64,000 nt of DNA, from contig JAAONU010000016.1 in NCBI GenBank assembly GCA_012932295.1, forward strand, positions 41,509,241-41,573,240, written 5' to 3'. How positions within the stretch are numbered: the first letter of the stretch is position 1; each line of letters starts with the position of its first letter. This DNA comes from Cyclina sinensis. Taxonomy: Eukaryota; Mollusca; Bivalvia; Venerida; Veneridae. The notes below the pieces were generated by a model, which ran no database searches, was not told where the DNA came from, and worked only from the letters and a program-made list of their open reading frames with translations. Positions 38,011 through 50,444 of the stretch are shown here, piece by piece. A program made the position numbers and the translations under genes.

Positions 38011-39884
38011 GCAATGCCATGTTTTCTCGTATAAGGAACTAAAACGTATTTTGCAATTTTGGCATATTTGGAAATCCATAACCTTTACCCGAAGCCACCA
38101 AATGTAGCATCGAGCGCCACTTAAAATAACAGCAGGCCACACTATGAACTGAGCTAATATGGTAAATGTAGGTATTATAGTGCACTTCTTAGAAGCTGCC
38201 AGAACTGTGATCAGGGCGTTTTATTTTTTCTTATTTTTTATTTTTTTTTTAAGGTTGAACATTCTCATTGTAGCTAGTATCACATATTACAAGCATTTTC
38301 GCAAGCACAGTTCTTTTGCATGACTGATGTAAACTTAGTTTTTACAAGACCAAATGTCAATTAACACAGTACACACATGATATCACAGACAAATTGAGAA
38401 AGGTGTTTTTTCTTCTTTATTTTAAGTCCTGCATGTGACCTTCTGACGAAGTTTACGCCAAACGAAAGTACAATATAAAGCGATCGTCAGTGAAAGTCAA
38501 GTCTGTGGCGGTACATTGTACCAGTAATCTTTTACGCTCACTCTTATTGCTTATCCAAGGGATAAAGATCCTCCATTTAGTCAATGAATACATGGCACCA
38601 AAATATCTGCATAACGAAATTTGTGTGTTTTCCCGTACGAATGCAGCAGTGGTTTTGTATAATGGATTTAAGAGTACTACACTTTAAAACCTCAAAAATA
38701 AAATAATTTAACTAGTCTATTTTCATTTATATTCATTCTTCTTGAATGCTTTCATTTGTTTTAAGACAGTGATGACATAAATCATAGCTAGAAGGAATAC
38801 GACATCTAAAAATCTTGTATAACAAACCCAAGAGCCATCAGTTATTGGCGTCAGAGTCTGGCATCTACGCCACGTTTTGTACAAAGCCTCTATTGTTACT
38901 GATCCACAAATTACTTCTCTTAACAAGTGGTATCCGCATGGCTTCTTATTGTTTGATATTTTTCGAATACTCTCTCCGTATCTTTTCAAATGCAGTTGAA
39001 GTACAATGTCCACAGAACATGCGTACTGTAGAAAAGAAAGTCAATTTAAGGCATTAAGAATGTCAGAATGGACGAGTAAATAAATGAGTAAAAATACGAA
39101 CGTGCATTTTGAAAAAAAATGCTATGGCTTCAAGTAAAACAATAGTGCACTGTTTTGCATGTTGTATAAACTTTAAGAAATTTCATTGCATAGCCTACTG
39201 TTTATGTCTTCAATCTTCAATCAAGTTCAGATTCGTGACTCCATATATGACATGTATCACGCCTTTGTTGATTTAATCGACATATATAACAATATTAGTG
39301 AAATAAAATTAGTAAACGTCATCTGAAACTAACAATGATGTCATGATGTTATCCAAATACAATAATAAGTAAATGCAAGGCCCATTTTTCATACTAAGCA
39401 GGGAACCGTTGACAGGTCGCCTCAGGCATTCTGACTTGCTCTTGTTAGATATTTTGTACAATATATACAAAACCGAATATGAAAATCGAGGACTTTTTAT
39501 TTATCTTTCAGCCGATATTCACTATGTTGTTATTAAGAAACACTTCGTAGTTAATTCAAAGGTATTGAGTTAACCCTGCGTTTTATTAAACAATAACTGT
39601 AGCCCGTGACAAGTTTATTCTTATCATTTTGAAGAGTTCTGATAAGTCTTTATTTTAGCATTGGGTTATTTCGAGGCGAAACTTGCAACAACGCATTTAC
39701 TTTTTCAAAACATTTCATTTCTTCTAGAACTTAAACATATATCAACAGCACTCATTCAAACTTGACAAAAGGCTACTTAATGCAGGGAAGTAGGCCTTAC
39801 ATGTGACGTGATATTTTTTTCAAGGAATTTTTGTTTTCAAGCACCGCATTATATGTGATTATGATGATTTTAGATTACAGTTAA
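38011..39884. other. Non-coding, duplicate of 24121-25850
   Basis: No gene supported. Collinear with copy 1 from about 38125 on. Confidence 0.45.
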
Positions 39885-40075
39885 ACAATGGCGATACGAA
39901 ATAATCTGTAACTTAATGGCAATATGAAAGAATGTGTACATTATTGCGATATATAAATTTATCGGTAAGTGGTGATATGAAGGTATCGGTAAGTACCTGC
40001 GATATGAAACTATAGGTAAACTATTGTGATAGGAAAGTGTCTGTAAAATATAGCAATATAAAGTAAAGACAAGTG
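39885..40075 (+). repeat. Degenerate 26-27-bp minisatellite (duplicate of 25855-26045)
   Basis: Units such as 'gatatgaaggtatcggtaag' and 'gatatgaaactataggtaaa', as in copy 1. Confidence 0.6.
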
Positions 40076-42840
40076 CCTGTTTATTCAAGTGTCAGCCATC
40101 CTTGAAAGGGCAAGCCCTGTGGATTTATGAGGCGTCTCTGTTGTTTACATTTCTCATAATTCTTGTGTTTAGCGTGACGAGTGCTTTCGTTTTAAGCAAG
40201 TTTTTTTTTTACTCACATACATACATGGTACTGAACACTACAGTCATTTGTTCTTGTATTCTAACAGTATAAAATGAACGATTTCTTAGAAGAAAAAATC
40301 TCAAGAGATCAGAAACAGATTGTTAAAGAGAGAATTGCAGGACGACCTTTTCGATGAATTTCACGGAATGTGCCTAAAAAAGAATAATCAAAGTACAGGT
40401 ACTACATTCGGCGTGCCGTGCGTACGTCATAATTTTCCTTCATGTATATTTTTGCCTACTTCAAAAATTACTTTAACCAAGCTGACATTAAAGAGTAAAC
40501 TACAAATTTAGGTAAATGCTGATATAGAGAGTACTCATAACGCATCTAAGTACTCATGACGCATTGCATCTAAGGCCTCATAATGCATCTGAGTCCTCAT
40601 AATGCATCTCAGCAGTGAATGTACTGAAATTTCTGTATTAGCCTGTCTTTCTTATTTGTCCATTTGTATCATTCACTCATCTGGTTTTCAACTAGGAATA
40701 TATGGATTATCTTAGTCATATATAGATTTTGAAAAACAAGTCTAAATCTCCATCAAGGAATAATTAAGAGCCCTGAAAGAATCGGCAAAGCTCATCATTC
40801 TGTAAGTTTTGCTCTTACCGTTTTGTCTTTATTAAGTTGTAAGTAACAATATCGGTTAAATATTTACTCGGTTAAATACTATACAACACCCATAAAGCTT
40901 AATTACTTGATGGTAGCAAAGTACTAAAAGTCCATAAAACTATAGATGTTGTTGATTAGTTTGCACTATATCAGAAAAATCATTTCTTCCACTTAAGTTG
41001 TATTTTACAGTCAACTTGACGGATGTGGGGGTACAGATTGTCAACACATTTATTGCCTCGAATGAAAAATGGGAGGTGAATTGACTTATCACTACCGTAA
41101 CACTTTAGATAATATCATGACACTTGAATAACAAGTACACATAACAATTAATTGTAATCTTTTAAATAACACTATCTGATATGATAAGATCAGTGCTTTA
41201 CCTTTACTGGTCCCTTTCTTTGGCGCGGATTTTAAAACTCATGAAATTGTCATTGCCATTCAGAACGTTAAACTCATTTATTTGATGAATTGGCTATCCG
41301 AAATCTTCTGTTTCGCTTTCTGTTATTCCGATGAAATTTGTAACTGCAGGATTATTTAGAGATAGATAAAAAATTGACAGTTCCTCTTCGATTACAGACA
41401 AGATGCAACTCATACTAACTGTAAACCATCAACATAAAACTTTGTCTGCTTGATTTCAAGGTTGCACAGAATTCACTGTACTATACATATTTGGTTTCTT
41501 TTTTTTGTTCATGCGACCGTCTGTTTTTCCGTCTTTCTTAGTTACATCGTTATTTGTACGTGACGTAATGATGTTTTTTGCAATGGCCGAAATCATATTT
41601 CAGTACTCTGACTATAAGTAAAATCTCACGCTAATCACATGCCCTTAAACTGTACTTAAAGTGCTAAATTTTGACATTTTTAATTTTCTATCTACATTTC
41701 ATTTACAATATGTTTCTTCTAGACCATTTCGTTCATATAAATAAAATCCATGCTTTATACAGCCAATAATTAGTTTTGGCATTTTGTTACGAGGAAGCCA
41801 AAAATACTAACCAAATCTACTACTAGCGATTTGAAAGTGCTTCTGTGCATCAGTATAATTACAGCATTAGTTACTAAGAGGTCTAAAGAAATATAATTGT
41901 GCTTAGACTTAATAGGTATGATTTATATAATCGTTAATTGTTCATAACAATTTTATTCCACTTAATTATAAATGCAGTTCCGGTCACTTTAGCTTCCTTT
42001 ATTGAATAGCAATTAAATGTCTTGTTGAAAGGAAGAAAAATTGAAGGTCCCACTGGCATATAAATAAATACGATAAACTATTTTTCATTTCAGTCACTGA
42101 GACTTATTCATTCATAAAACAACATATAATATATGTTTTTATACTTACTTTTTCCTGTATTCATCTATTTGTATTCCTCCTGAACTATCATTTTAACGAT
42201 CGAAATGTGGCTAGGAGAAATTTGACTTCCTTGAAACATTAATATCAAGCCCAGAAACCCATATTTGCGTCAGAGTTAGACGCAGCCCCGTAGTCTGTGC
42301 GGAGGTTTTCCTGTTTGGTTGAACGCACAACTGCACAACTGCCATCCAGCAGTGAACTATTAAAGACTGGCTTCGTATAGTTTATTTTTTACTAAGTATA
42401 GACATTTTTGACATGTGTACTTAGAACAAAACTATTGGGGAAAAAATGTCAGATTAAAACTTATAAAAAAGAGATAAAAGGCAAGAAAATAAAGGGTTAA
42501 GAAATTAGATTGCGAAGGGCATGAGAAAGGTATCTGGACAACCCCCCTCCCGTTCAATTCTCCGCACCTTTATTTTGACAGTTTTTTTTCTTATCCCTGA
42601 AAAATTCCCTCCCATCACTGAAAAAGCATGGCTTCAAGGCAAAATAGACGTACAATATTTTGCCTCTTATAAAAGCTGTAAAACTTTTTTTTGCATTTGC
42701 CTCTGTCACGTGACTTCAACGAGATCCAGACTCTTGTCTCCGTATATGACAGATTTCACGCCCTTATGGATTTCATCGGCACAAATATCAATATTTGTGA
42801 AATAAAATTAGTACACGTCAACCGAAACTAACAATGGTGT
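40076..42840. other. Non-coding tail of duplication copy 2
   Basis: Collinear with 26046-28640, with about 140 bases (40098-40245) absent from copy 1 and the short tandem repeat of 'cctcataatgcatct' at 40525-40615. No gene. The open frame 42521-42805 overlaps the same conserved-by-duplication stretch and lacks a domain. Confidence 0.45.
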
Positions 42841-43329
42841 CATGATTTTATCCGAATGTTATAAAATGATAAGTCAGTGCACCTCCCATTTTTCTTTCAG
42901 TATAGTAAACTTGTTGACACATATTCCGTCGTAACCTAAAGCGTTTTTGACTTGCTTCTAACATTTTATCTCTTACATTATAAACCAAATGGAATCTAAA
43001 ACATCAATTTTATTTTTCATGCCATGTTGTTTCGGCCAATAAATGCATTAAGCCATTTCATAGCAGATTCCCAGATTTCATACGTAAGATATTTATAAAC
43101 AATGCAGTATGTCAAGTGATATTTCGAGCACGGTATTAGTGCATTACTGTCGTTTTGAACTGCTGTAAAATGACTCAGTGTAACACTATTTCAAGAAAGC
43201 TGTATTTCACACTCAATTTATAAGACTTTTGCACTTTTACTGCAGATTTGTTCAGCATTTCATATTTTAACAGCAGTTATTCAGAGTTGATATTGACATT
43301 GAACTTTTTAGCCCATAGCTATGTTTCGG

Positions 43330-44960
43330 GAAAATATTCATTACTTATGAACACGGCATTATTTAATAAATTTTGAGAGATTGAGCTTGCTTTGTTTCTT
43401 TACAATGCAATTCTGCATGTGTGGTCGGCAGTGCTTAAAAAAGCACTAATATGCCGCTGTATTCCATACCATTTGTGACATCAAATAATACTACCTGATA
43501 TGAATGACAACCGCACTACGAGAAGCGGTATTCAAATATCCAAACTACATATCTATAAAAAAAATGTTGAAAAACTACTGAAACACCATAGCTAAATGTA
43601 AGATTTTTCATCAGTTGTAAAAAAGAAACCTTGATAACATCCATAATCAAAAAATAAAACTAAGCAAACATGACAGGGCCAAATCAGCAGACCGGCTGGC
43701 AAATTCCCTTGCGAGGAATTACTGGCAGTTTAAAGGGATCCCTTTAGCGCACGTGCAACGCTCACTGCTTTCCAGACAGCCAAACCGAAATGAGCCATAT
43801 CATATTTACCATGTCATAAAAATTTTATTGTTAAGAAAAATCTTCACTGAAATCTACATCTTCCATGAAGAAGTGATTGTTAAGATTCTTATAAACAATT
43901 TGTCTAAGATCATGATTCATGTTATACATAAATCTAGCAAGAGGCTTTTTGAAATCACCCACCAGTTTAACAGTGCTGTCAAACTCTATCTATGTTATAA
44001 AGAATCAAGCAGAAACATTTAGTTAAAGTGAAGTTTCCTCTACTTCTACTCTCAGTTCCAGTCTGTCATATTATTCAGTATGTTTGTTCTACACAAGATG
44101 TCTGAAGAAACCAAACAAGAACTGAACAAATTTTTGTTTGATAGTCTTACAACAGATGTTATACTGAAAGAAATATACTCGAATAAAACATTCTAAATTG
44201 TGCAGTGTATAATGTAAATTATCTTGGTGGTGATTTCGCCAAGAAAGATTTTAAAAATCTTTTATTTCTTTTTAGTTGTGTTTTATCCTATGACAGTACT
44301 GAGGTGTTGTTGCACTTTGCATGCAGAATATTGAAGTGCCGAGCTTTTCAGCTGGGACAAACTAGTTTAAGGCACCAATAAATTTTCGCAAGGAATGTGC
44401 AGTATTGTGTATGTAAAGTTGGTCCAATGCCTGGAACTCCCAAATCTGTCTGGAAGTACTGACTAAGGATGTACTGTAAGACACTTTATGTTTAGTTTAA
44501 AATTTCTTTCATTTCACAGGATGGGGTGAACACTTACTATGCATAGTAATGTAGTTATGTAGTTTTATTATACAGTAGATTTTTTGTGGTAGAATGTACT
44601 AGTCTATCACACCTAAATTTAGTAGAATATGCTTATCTATCACACTTAAATTTAAGGTCACATAACATTGATAGACTTTATAAAAGACATTCAGGTATGG
44701 TGGTACAGTAGATTTTTCTGAAGTTTTTTTTAGACAGGTAGCTTGGGATATTTGAATACCGCTTCTCGTACTGCGGTTGTCATTCATCTCAGATAGTGTC
44801 ATTTGATGTCACATATGATATGGAATACAGTGGCATAATAGTGCTTTTAAAGAACTGCCAGCCACTCGTGCAGAATTGCACTGAATAGAACAGAAAATAT
44901 GCCTTACTTATGAACACGGCATTATTTAATCAATTTGGACAGATTGAGCTGGCTTTTGCT
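43330..44960. mobile_element. Foldback element with about 200-bp inverted arms inside short direct repeats
   Basis: 43400-43605 and 44690-44888 are inverted copies, diverged by substitutions and small indels. Examples are 'gaatgacaaccgcactacga' at 43502 and its complement 'tcgtactgcggttgtcattc' at 44767, and 'caattctgcatg' with 'cgtgcagaattg' at the outer ends. Outside the arms lie direct copies of about 60 bases ('acttatgaacacggcattat' at 43346 and 44907, each followed by 'ttaat' and 'gagattgagctngcttt'). The interior of about 1.1 kb has an 89-codon open frame (43753-44022) without a known domain. This fits a non-autonomous DNA transposon or a rearranged pair of repeats. Confidence 0.6.
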
Positions 44961-44994
44961 AAAAGCGGCATGATAACTTGTATTCAAGGAACTA

Positions 44995-45525
44995 ATATTG
45001 AAAGTATCGGTCAACTATGGTGTAATGAAAGTATCGGTAAATTATGGCGTAATGAAAGTATCGGTAAACTTTGGCGATATGAAAATTTAGTTAACTATGG
45101 CATAATGAACTTATCTGGAAAATATGGCGTAATGAAAGAATCGGTAAACTATGGCGTATGGAAATTTAGTTAACTATGGCATAATGAACTTATCTGGAAA
45201 ATATGGAATAATGAAAGAATAGGTAAACAATGGTTTAATGAAAGTGTTGATAATCTATGGTTTAATGAAAGTATCGGTAAACTACTGCGTAATGAAAAAA
45301 TCGGCAACCTATGGTTTAATGAAAGTATCAGTAAATTATAACATAGCGGAAGTATCGGTAAACTATGGCGTAATAAAAGTATCGGTAAACTATGGAGTAA
45401 TAAAAGTATCGGGAAACTATGGCGTAATATAAGTATCAGTACACTATTGTGTAATGAAAGTATCGGCAAACCATGGCGTATTGAAATTATCGATTAACTT
45501 TGCGTAATAAAAGTATATGTAAAGC
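44995..45525 (+). repeat. 26-27-bp minisatellite, about 19 units
   Basis: The cleanest array of the monomer 'gtatcggtaaactatggcg' followed by 'taatgaaa'. Units differ by substitutions ('aatttagttaactatggc', 'cttatctggaaaatatgg'). Open frames on both strands (for example 44910-45173 plus and 45170-45469 minus) arise because the unit is often 27 bases, a multiple of three. Confidence 0.85.
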
Positions 45526-47564
45526 AATGGACATGCAATTGTTGTTTACTAGTTATTAAAGGACATTTGGTACTATCACCGCGAGTAACTAAACATATTT
45601 TTTTCTTGTATATTTCACTTTCAAGAGCAACATTCACCATGCTATCACTGAATACTATGTTAGTATAATTTGGCAAACGTTGGTTTGGAGTGTACTCATG
45701 TTTCATTAAATATCAGTTTAGCTTTCAACGGCAGATTTTGAACTTTTTAAATATAAATATTAAAATCTACCTTTAAAAAACCCCAGAGCCATGAAAGAAT
45801 ATACGTGGTAATTTTTCTGCTCGCATATACATGTAAAAGAAAAAATGAAGTGCATTAACTAGATTAACTAATGTCCTGAAAGTACCGGCAAAATTTATCC
45901 GAGCGTTTTTGCTCTTACCCGTTTGTTTCTATGAAGTACAATTTTGAAATATTTCATCCACAAAGCTAGCTTTCTCTGTTTTCAAAGCCAGTGTACGGAA
46001 TGCAGAAATGTAACACTTTTCAGTTTATTGCATTGGGCGTATCAAGATTGCTTAATATCCTAAAAACGGAGGCGATAAAGACACTTTTTTTTTCGTTTTT
46101 TCTTTTTCTTTTTTTTTCTCAGATTTTACAGATAGAATCACAAGTACTATTTTAGACTTTTACAGCCACCTTGACGGATGTGGGGGTACAGATTGTCAAC
46201 ACATTTATTGCCTCGAATGAAAAATGGGAGGTGAATTGACTTATCACTGCCGTAACACTTTAGATAATATCATGACACTTGAATAACAAGTGCATATAAC
46301 AATTACTTGTAATCCCTTAATTACACTATCTGATATGATAAGATCTGTGTTACAGATTTAGCGACCCCTTATTTCGAGGAGGATTTAGAATCCCTTCTCG
46401 TAATTTCCTTTGGCGACAGGGCCTTGAATAAAATGGGTTTTTAGCTTAAAACCTCTAGGTATTGGCTGAACAATTTGTTAAAATCTTATAGTTTTCAGCC
46501 GTATCATTCATGGATAACCTGTATTTACAGAAATGTCTGATAAAAGAAATTCCCTAAGAACCTCGATCTTTTTTCATGTTAACTGAAATAAATACAGCTC
46601 ATAGTCCGCATTAGAATTTGAAATACCATAATTATAGATATTTTCAGCTAATTAATAAGACTTTAGCTGCTTATATCACCGATCTTTTATTTCTTTATTC
46701 TTCACTTTTGACTTTGCCCGTCTGTTTTGGTTTCTGCAGCCTTTCTTTAAACGAACTGAAAATGTTTTGAATTAATAGTTTTTAATGCGATAAACAGAAT
46801 TTCTTCTGATAAGAACCGTTTTTTTGTAGCCCTCAATCCTTTGTGTAAAATATTGGCTAAAAATATAACATGTAGGAAAACTAATAGTTGGGGGCAGCGC
46901 GGAAGGTGGGGGAGGGGGGGTCAATGAGCTGTTGACGTGAAATAGAAAATTGTGGTACATTTTTTGTAGTATAACATCGTAATATATTTTTGTTTACCAC
47001 TACTGCTACTGTTACTACTGCTGCTAATTATTGTTCATAGTAGAAGCAGCAGTAGAAATAATACTTTTTAACGACTAGAACTATTAAGATATACTTCCGG
47101 ATTGAATGTTAACATCATTTAACTATTCAATATCCCCGTATTTCACAACCTGGAACGCTATTAACGGATATCTGAAACACTTAAGATCTGATAAAAATCA
47201 AGTAAAGTTAAATGCTTGTTAATTGTTAATTATAATTTTATGGCACTTAATCTTAAGTGGAGAAAAAGGGTAAATTACACTTCCTCCACAAAATGATAAT
47301 TCATCATTTAGTTGAACAATATGGTCAATTTATGAAATGATTAAGAAATTTAAAAACGTGTTAATCTTCTCACCTGCTTTAAAAACGTGTTGACATTTTC
47401 ATTGTATATTCTTCAGCCTTAAAATTGAAACTTTTTCACGCTCAATAGGTAAAAGAAATATGAAAAAAAAAATCTTAACCATGCACCTCGCTGGGCTTAT
47501 CTGACTTAATGTCTGATACATTCGTTCGGCCGATCGTTCCCTCCTACCCTGTCTCGCTCTTTCA

Positions 47565-47640
47565 CTCACGCTTTCTCTCGCTTGCTCCCTCACACACACT
47601 TCTTCGTTCGTTCGTTTGTTCGTTCGTTCTACCTTCCTTC
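47565..47640 (+). repeat. Low-complexity and TTCG tetranucleotide tract
   Basis: CT/CA-rich sequence passing into 'ttcgttcgttcgtttgttcg' at about 47601-47628. The minus-strand open frame here (Arg/Glu-rich) is an artefact of the repeat. Confidence 0.7.
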
Positions 47641-48344
47641 ATTCGCTTCTTATGAGAAAATCTCTTCATCCATATATATTTTTCTCTGTTGACTTCTAAC
47701 TACAATACTTTTGTCCGTCACTGTTTTTGTCCATCATTGTTCTATAATCATTCCTGTTTTTATTCATCACTCCTTTCAGTTTTACCTATCTGATTGTTGC
47801 AACAAAATGCCATAAAACCATTCACAAGTTCTCCAAATTGACGAAATTGTGTAGATTGGTTAACAACTGGTATTTAAGATGGTACCCGATAATTACTCAA
47901 CAATATTTTTACTGCAATTATAGTGTCACATTCCCTAATGTTTGTTTATTTTCAAAATATTGAATTAACTTTTGAAAAGAAACTATTTGACACATGTAAT
48001 GTCAGTTAGAGATGCTATAGTTTTAAGCAAGAAACTGTTAATTATTGAATATAGTTTAGTTTATTAAAGCCTCATCCATTACATGTATACATATATAAAA
48101 TACATGATCAATGAAACCTAACATACTCTTATTAAGAATTATATGAGACTATCACAGTTTTGATGCAAATATTGCACTAACATCACATTATACAATTTAC
48201 ATTTTAAAAGTCAGATTGCCATTTCTAATCTATGTATAAAATCTCCCATAAACATTGTGTTTATGTTTATTGTGTATTTCTTGTATGACGATGTACCGTG
48301 TCCACGTCTTAATCAAGTAGCTGTTCTGTTCTGTTCATCTATTA

Positions 48345-48565
48345 AAGTTGATTCGACATCGGTACCAATTTCTTATATTTCCGATGCCGACAGAGAATTT
48401 TAGTAATTTAAAGTTAAGGGGGATAGTGCAAAATATAAAAAGCATCCCATTCCAGAGTGTAAAGCACTGAAAGGAACCTCGATTTAATAATTCAACCGAA
48501 AGGCAAATTACAATTCCCGTGTGTCACTACTAGACCACTTATCTGCCTCTTAACTCTCTAATTAT
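48345..48565 (-). repeat. Degraded SINE related to 62765-63017
   Basis: It shares with the right-hand SINE the order 'ccgatgccgac', 'gggggatagtgcaaaatata', 'agcatcccattc', 'caaccgaaaggcaaattac' and a decayed tRNA-like head 'ctactagaccacttatctgc' (head at the right, so minus orientation). Confidence 0.5.
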
Positions 48566-50020
48566 AAATGTACAAAAATATTTGCAATCTAAGTTGGCCT
48601 TTGAAACTAGAGTTTAAACGTATAAAATATGTCACTGATTGAAAAAAATCTACACGCACACACTGTTATATTTGTATGCCTGACTTTTATTTCAGTAGAT
48701 TCTTCCGAAACGTCGAAATTTTAGTTGGCAGGCAATAGAAAAAGACTTCTGCAGTATCTGCTCTCGTAGAATGGATAACTTTTTATTTAGTCCACATTCC
48801 ATGTTTTTGATTTCAACAAAATGCGTTTCTTTCAGACCCTTACATAACAGAGAATATACATTAAAAATTAAAAATAAAATAAATATAAAAAATATCCAAA
48901 GTCGTAATAGAGAATTTTTTCTGCACTTTACGTTTTAAGAGACAGTAAAGGTTGTTTCTAATATGTACAAAGCAAAATCCCAGTCGCAGGTGCCATTAAG
49001 ATCCAGCCCGGCCTGACCTAAACACTTCTGCCAGTCCGTTTGTCGCGTTTAATTCGCTGTTATATGGGTGCCGACATCAGAATTGTGATATATTGAAATG
49101 ATAAGCAGTATTTTTTCAGTTCATTATGTATGTGACCCTGTATTTTCCTTTAATATTCCTAATCGTTTTATTAGAGTCAATGTTACATTGTCTAATACTA
49201 ATTTCATTATATACTCAATCGTTAAGGCCAAATTGTTTGAAAATAATCAACGACGTTTCAATTACAGTTCAGCTTTGATCCCTTAATTTAATAATCAAAA
49301 CATCAAACGATATATACATTTAGATGGCTTATCCCAGACCAGACATTTTCTTATCGCTAAAAGAGCGCCAAACGCAGAGAAGTTCGCTTGATTTGTATTA
49401 TTTCAGAGACGAGTTACTGACTCAAATACCCGATTTTACAACAAGTGTTTTGTGAGTCAGGCTCGCTCCGGCGTCAGACCGCCAAATATACCTAGCGTTT
49501 TAGGCAGGGGCAGTTTAACTTTTTGAAAAGATGTATTTTGCTAGTTACAGTTAATTCGCTGTAATAAATGGTCTTGCTTTACCAAATGACTACTACGGGA
49601 AGACATACCGGACAATTTGATGCCTATCAATATAATCTTAAGCGATACAACGAGGGTTTAATCTTATCATTTACTAGTAAACTGTCTGCATTAGAATTAA
49701 TATTGCGAAAAAAGTGGAATAGCTTATCCAATGTGATTTTCTACAATACAATCACCACTTAACCCTGTGGCTTTTTTACAAAGTAATCTTTTCATAAGAT
49801 TCATAATACTGTGTCAAATTAAGGTAATGTACTATTATCACAACTCAATTTGATCTTATCTCTTTTCCTTCTTCCCTAAGCACCCAGGGGGTGGAGTCAA
49901 GCAAGGAGAAATTTTCGCTCATACGTTATTGTACACAATAATGACAATTCATGCATTTTATTTTCAATTGATGGCCACTTAATCTTAAGGGCAATTATGA
50001 TTATTTGATATTGACCAATT

Positions 50021-50205
50021 TTGGCACTTGGCGCCTATTGACGAACATTACCTTGGATAATTGACTGACCAATCAGAGAGCAATTCAGTTTCAAAACATT
50101 GAATTGAATGGGTAGATTAAAATTGAGATAAGAGCTTGTCCATCATTAATTATAACACTTTCAACAGTATTTATATACTTTTTTCTAGAGTCATTTCATC
50201 ATTGC
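50021..50205 (+). promoter_or_regulatory. Candidate Hmx promoter: CACTTG site, CCAAT box, TATA-like box
   Basis: A CCAAT box lies in 'gaccaatcag' (50069-50073) and a TATA-like TATTTATATA at 50168-50177, about 100 bases apart, with a likely initiator about 25-30 bases further (around 50200). That gives a 5' UTR near 245 bases. CACTTG at 50025-50030 is the complement of CAAGTG, the core reported for HMX proteins, so autoregulation is conceivable. Assignment is by pattern and distance only. Confidence 0.4.
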
Positions 50206-50444
50206 TCCAACTGCACTGAGTATAATAACAACTACTAGTCTTGGAAATAATAATAAAAAATACTGATAACTCAAATACAACTGGATTTAAAAGAGATTGG
50301 AACTTATTATTAAATGAGAAATAGTGACGTTCATTTTAATGAAAAATAGCAACTGACTTTTTGTCTTTTTCATATAGTTGTGAGACAATTTAAGACGCGA
50401 CTTTCAATTTTTGTGACTGTTTACATTGGATAAATGCGTTCAAT

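Larger units (their letters stand above)
29540..42840. repeat. Segmental duplication, copy 2 (partner 18340-28815)
   Basis: Collinear with copy 1, with the intact TRIM-like copy D, the expanded 52-bp minisatellite, and an extra 1.8-kb mobile element at 29612-31426. The left junction is visible at 'actatcgttgacaacata' (29590-29607). After the element the match resumes at 'ttggtattactttcaaaata' (31427). The right end is near 42835, where sequence related to a third, older unit begins. Confidence 0.85.
42650..46350. repeat. Older, diverged copy of part of the duplicated block
   Basis: 42710-42860 resembles 39210-39350 ('tatatgaca', 'tttcacgccc', 'gaaactaacaatg', 'gtcatgat'). 45000-45520 corresponds in position to the short minisatellite near 39.9 kb. 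46150-46350 closely matches 41010-41190 and 26835-27005 ('cttgacggatgtgggggtac', 'gattgtcaacacatttattg', 'aatgggaggtgaattgac'). The region between is interrupted by a foldback element. It contains no TRIM-like gene. Confidence 0.65.
46351..50020. other. Non-coding region upstream of the Hmx gene
   Basis: No gene supported. It holds G-rich and homopolymer tracts (46880-46920), pyrimidine-rich low-complexity sequence (47520-47640) and a SINE fragment (48345-48565). Cis-regulatory elements of the homeobox gene may lie here, but none can be defined from sequence alone. Confidence 0.4.

Noticed and set aside
43753..44022. 89-codon frame as the transposase of the foldback element
   Set aside because: Far too short, with no catalytic motif or helix-turn-helix recognisable.
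45170..45469. 99-codon leucine-rich minus-strand frame
   Set aside because: Translation of the 27-bp minisatellite; no independent evidence of a gene.
47399..47599. Arg/Glu-rich 66-codon minus-strand frame
   Set aside because: Arises from pyrimidine-rich low-complexity sequence.
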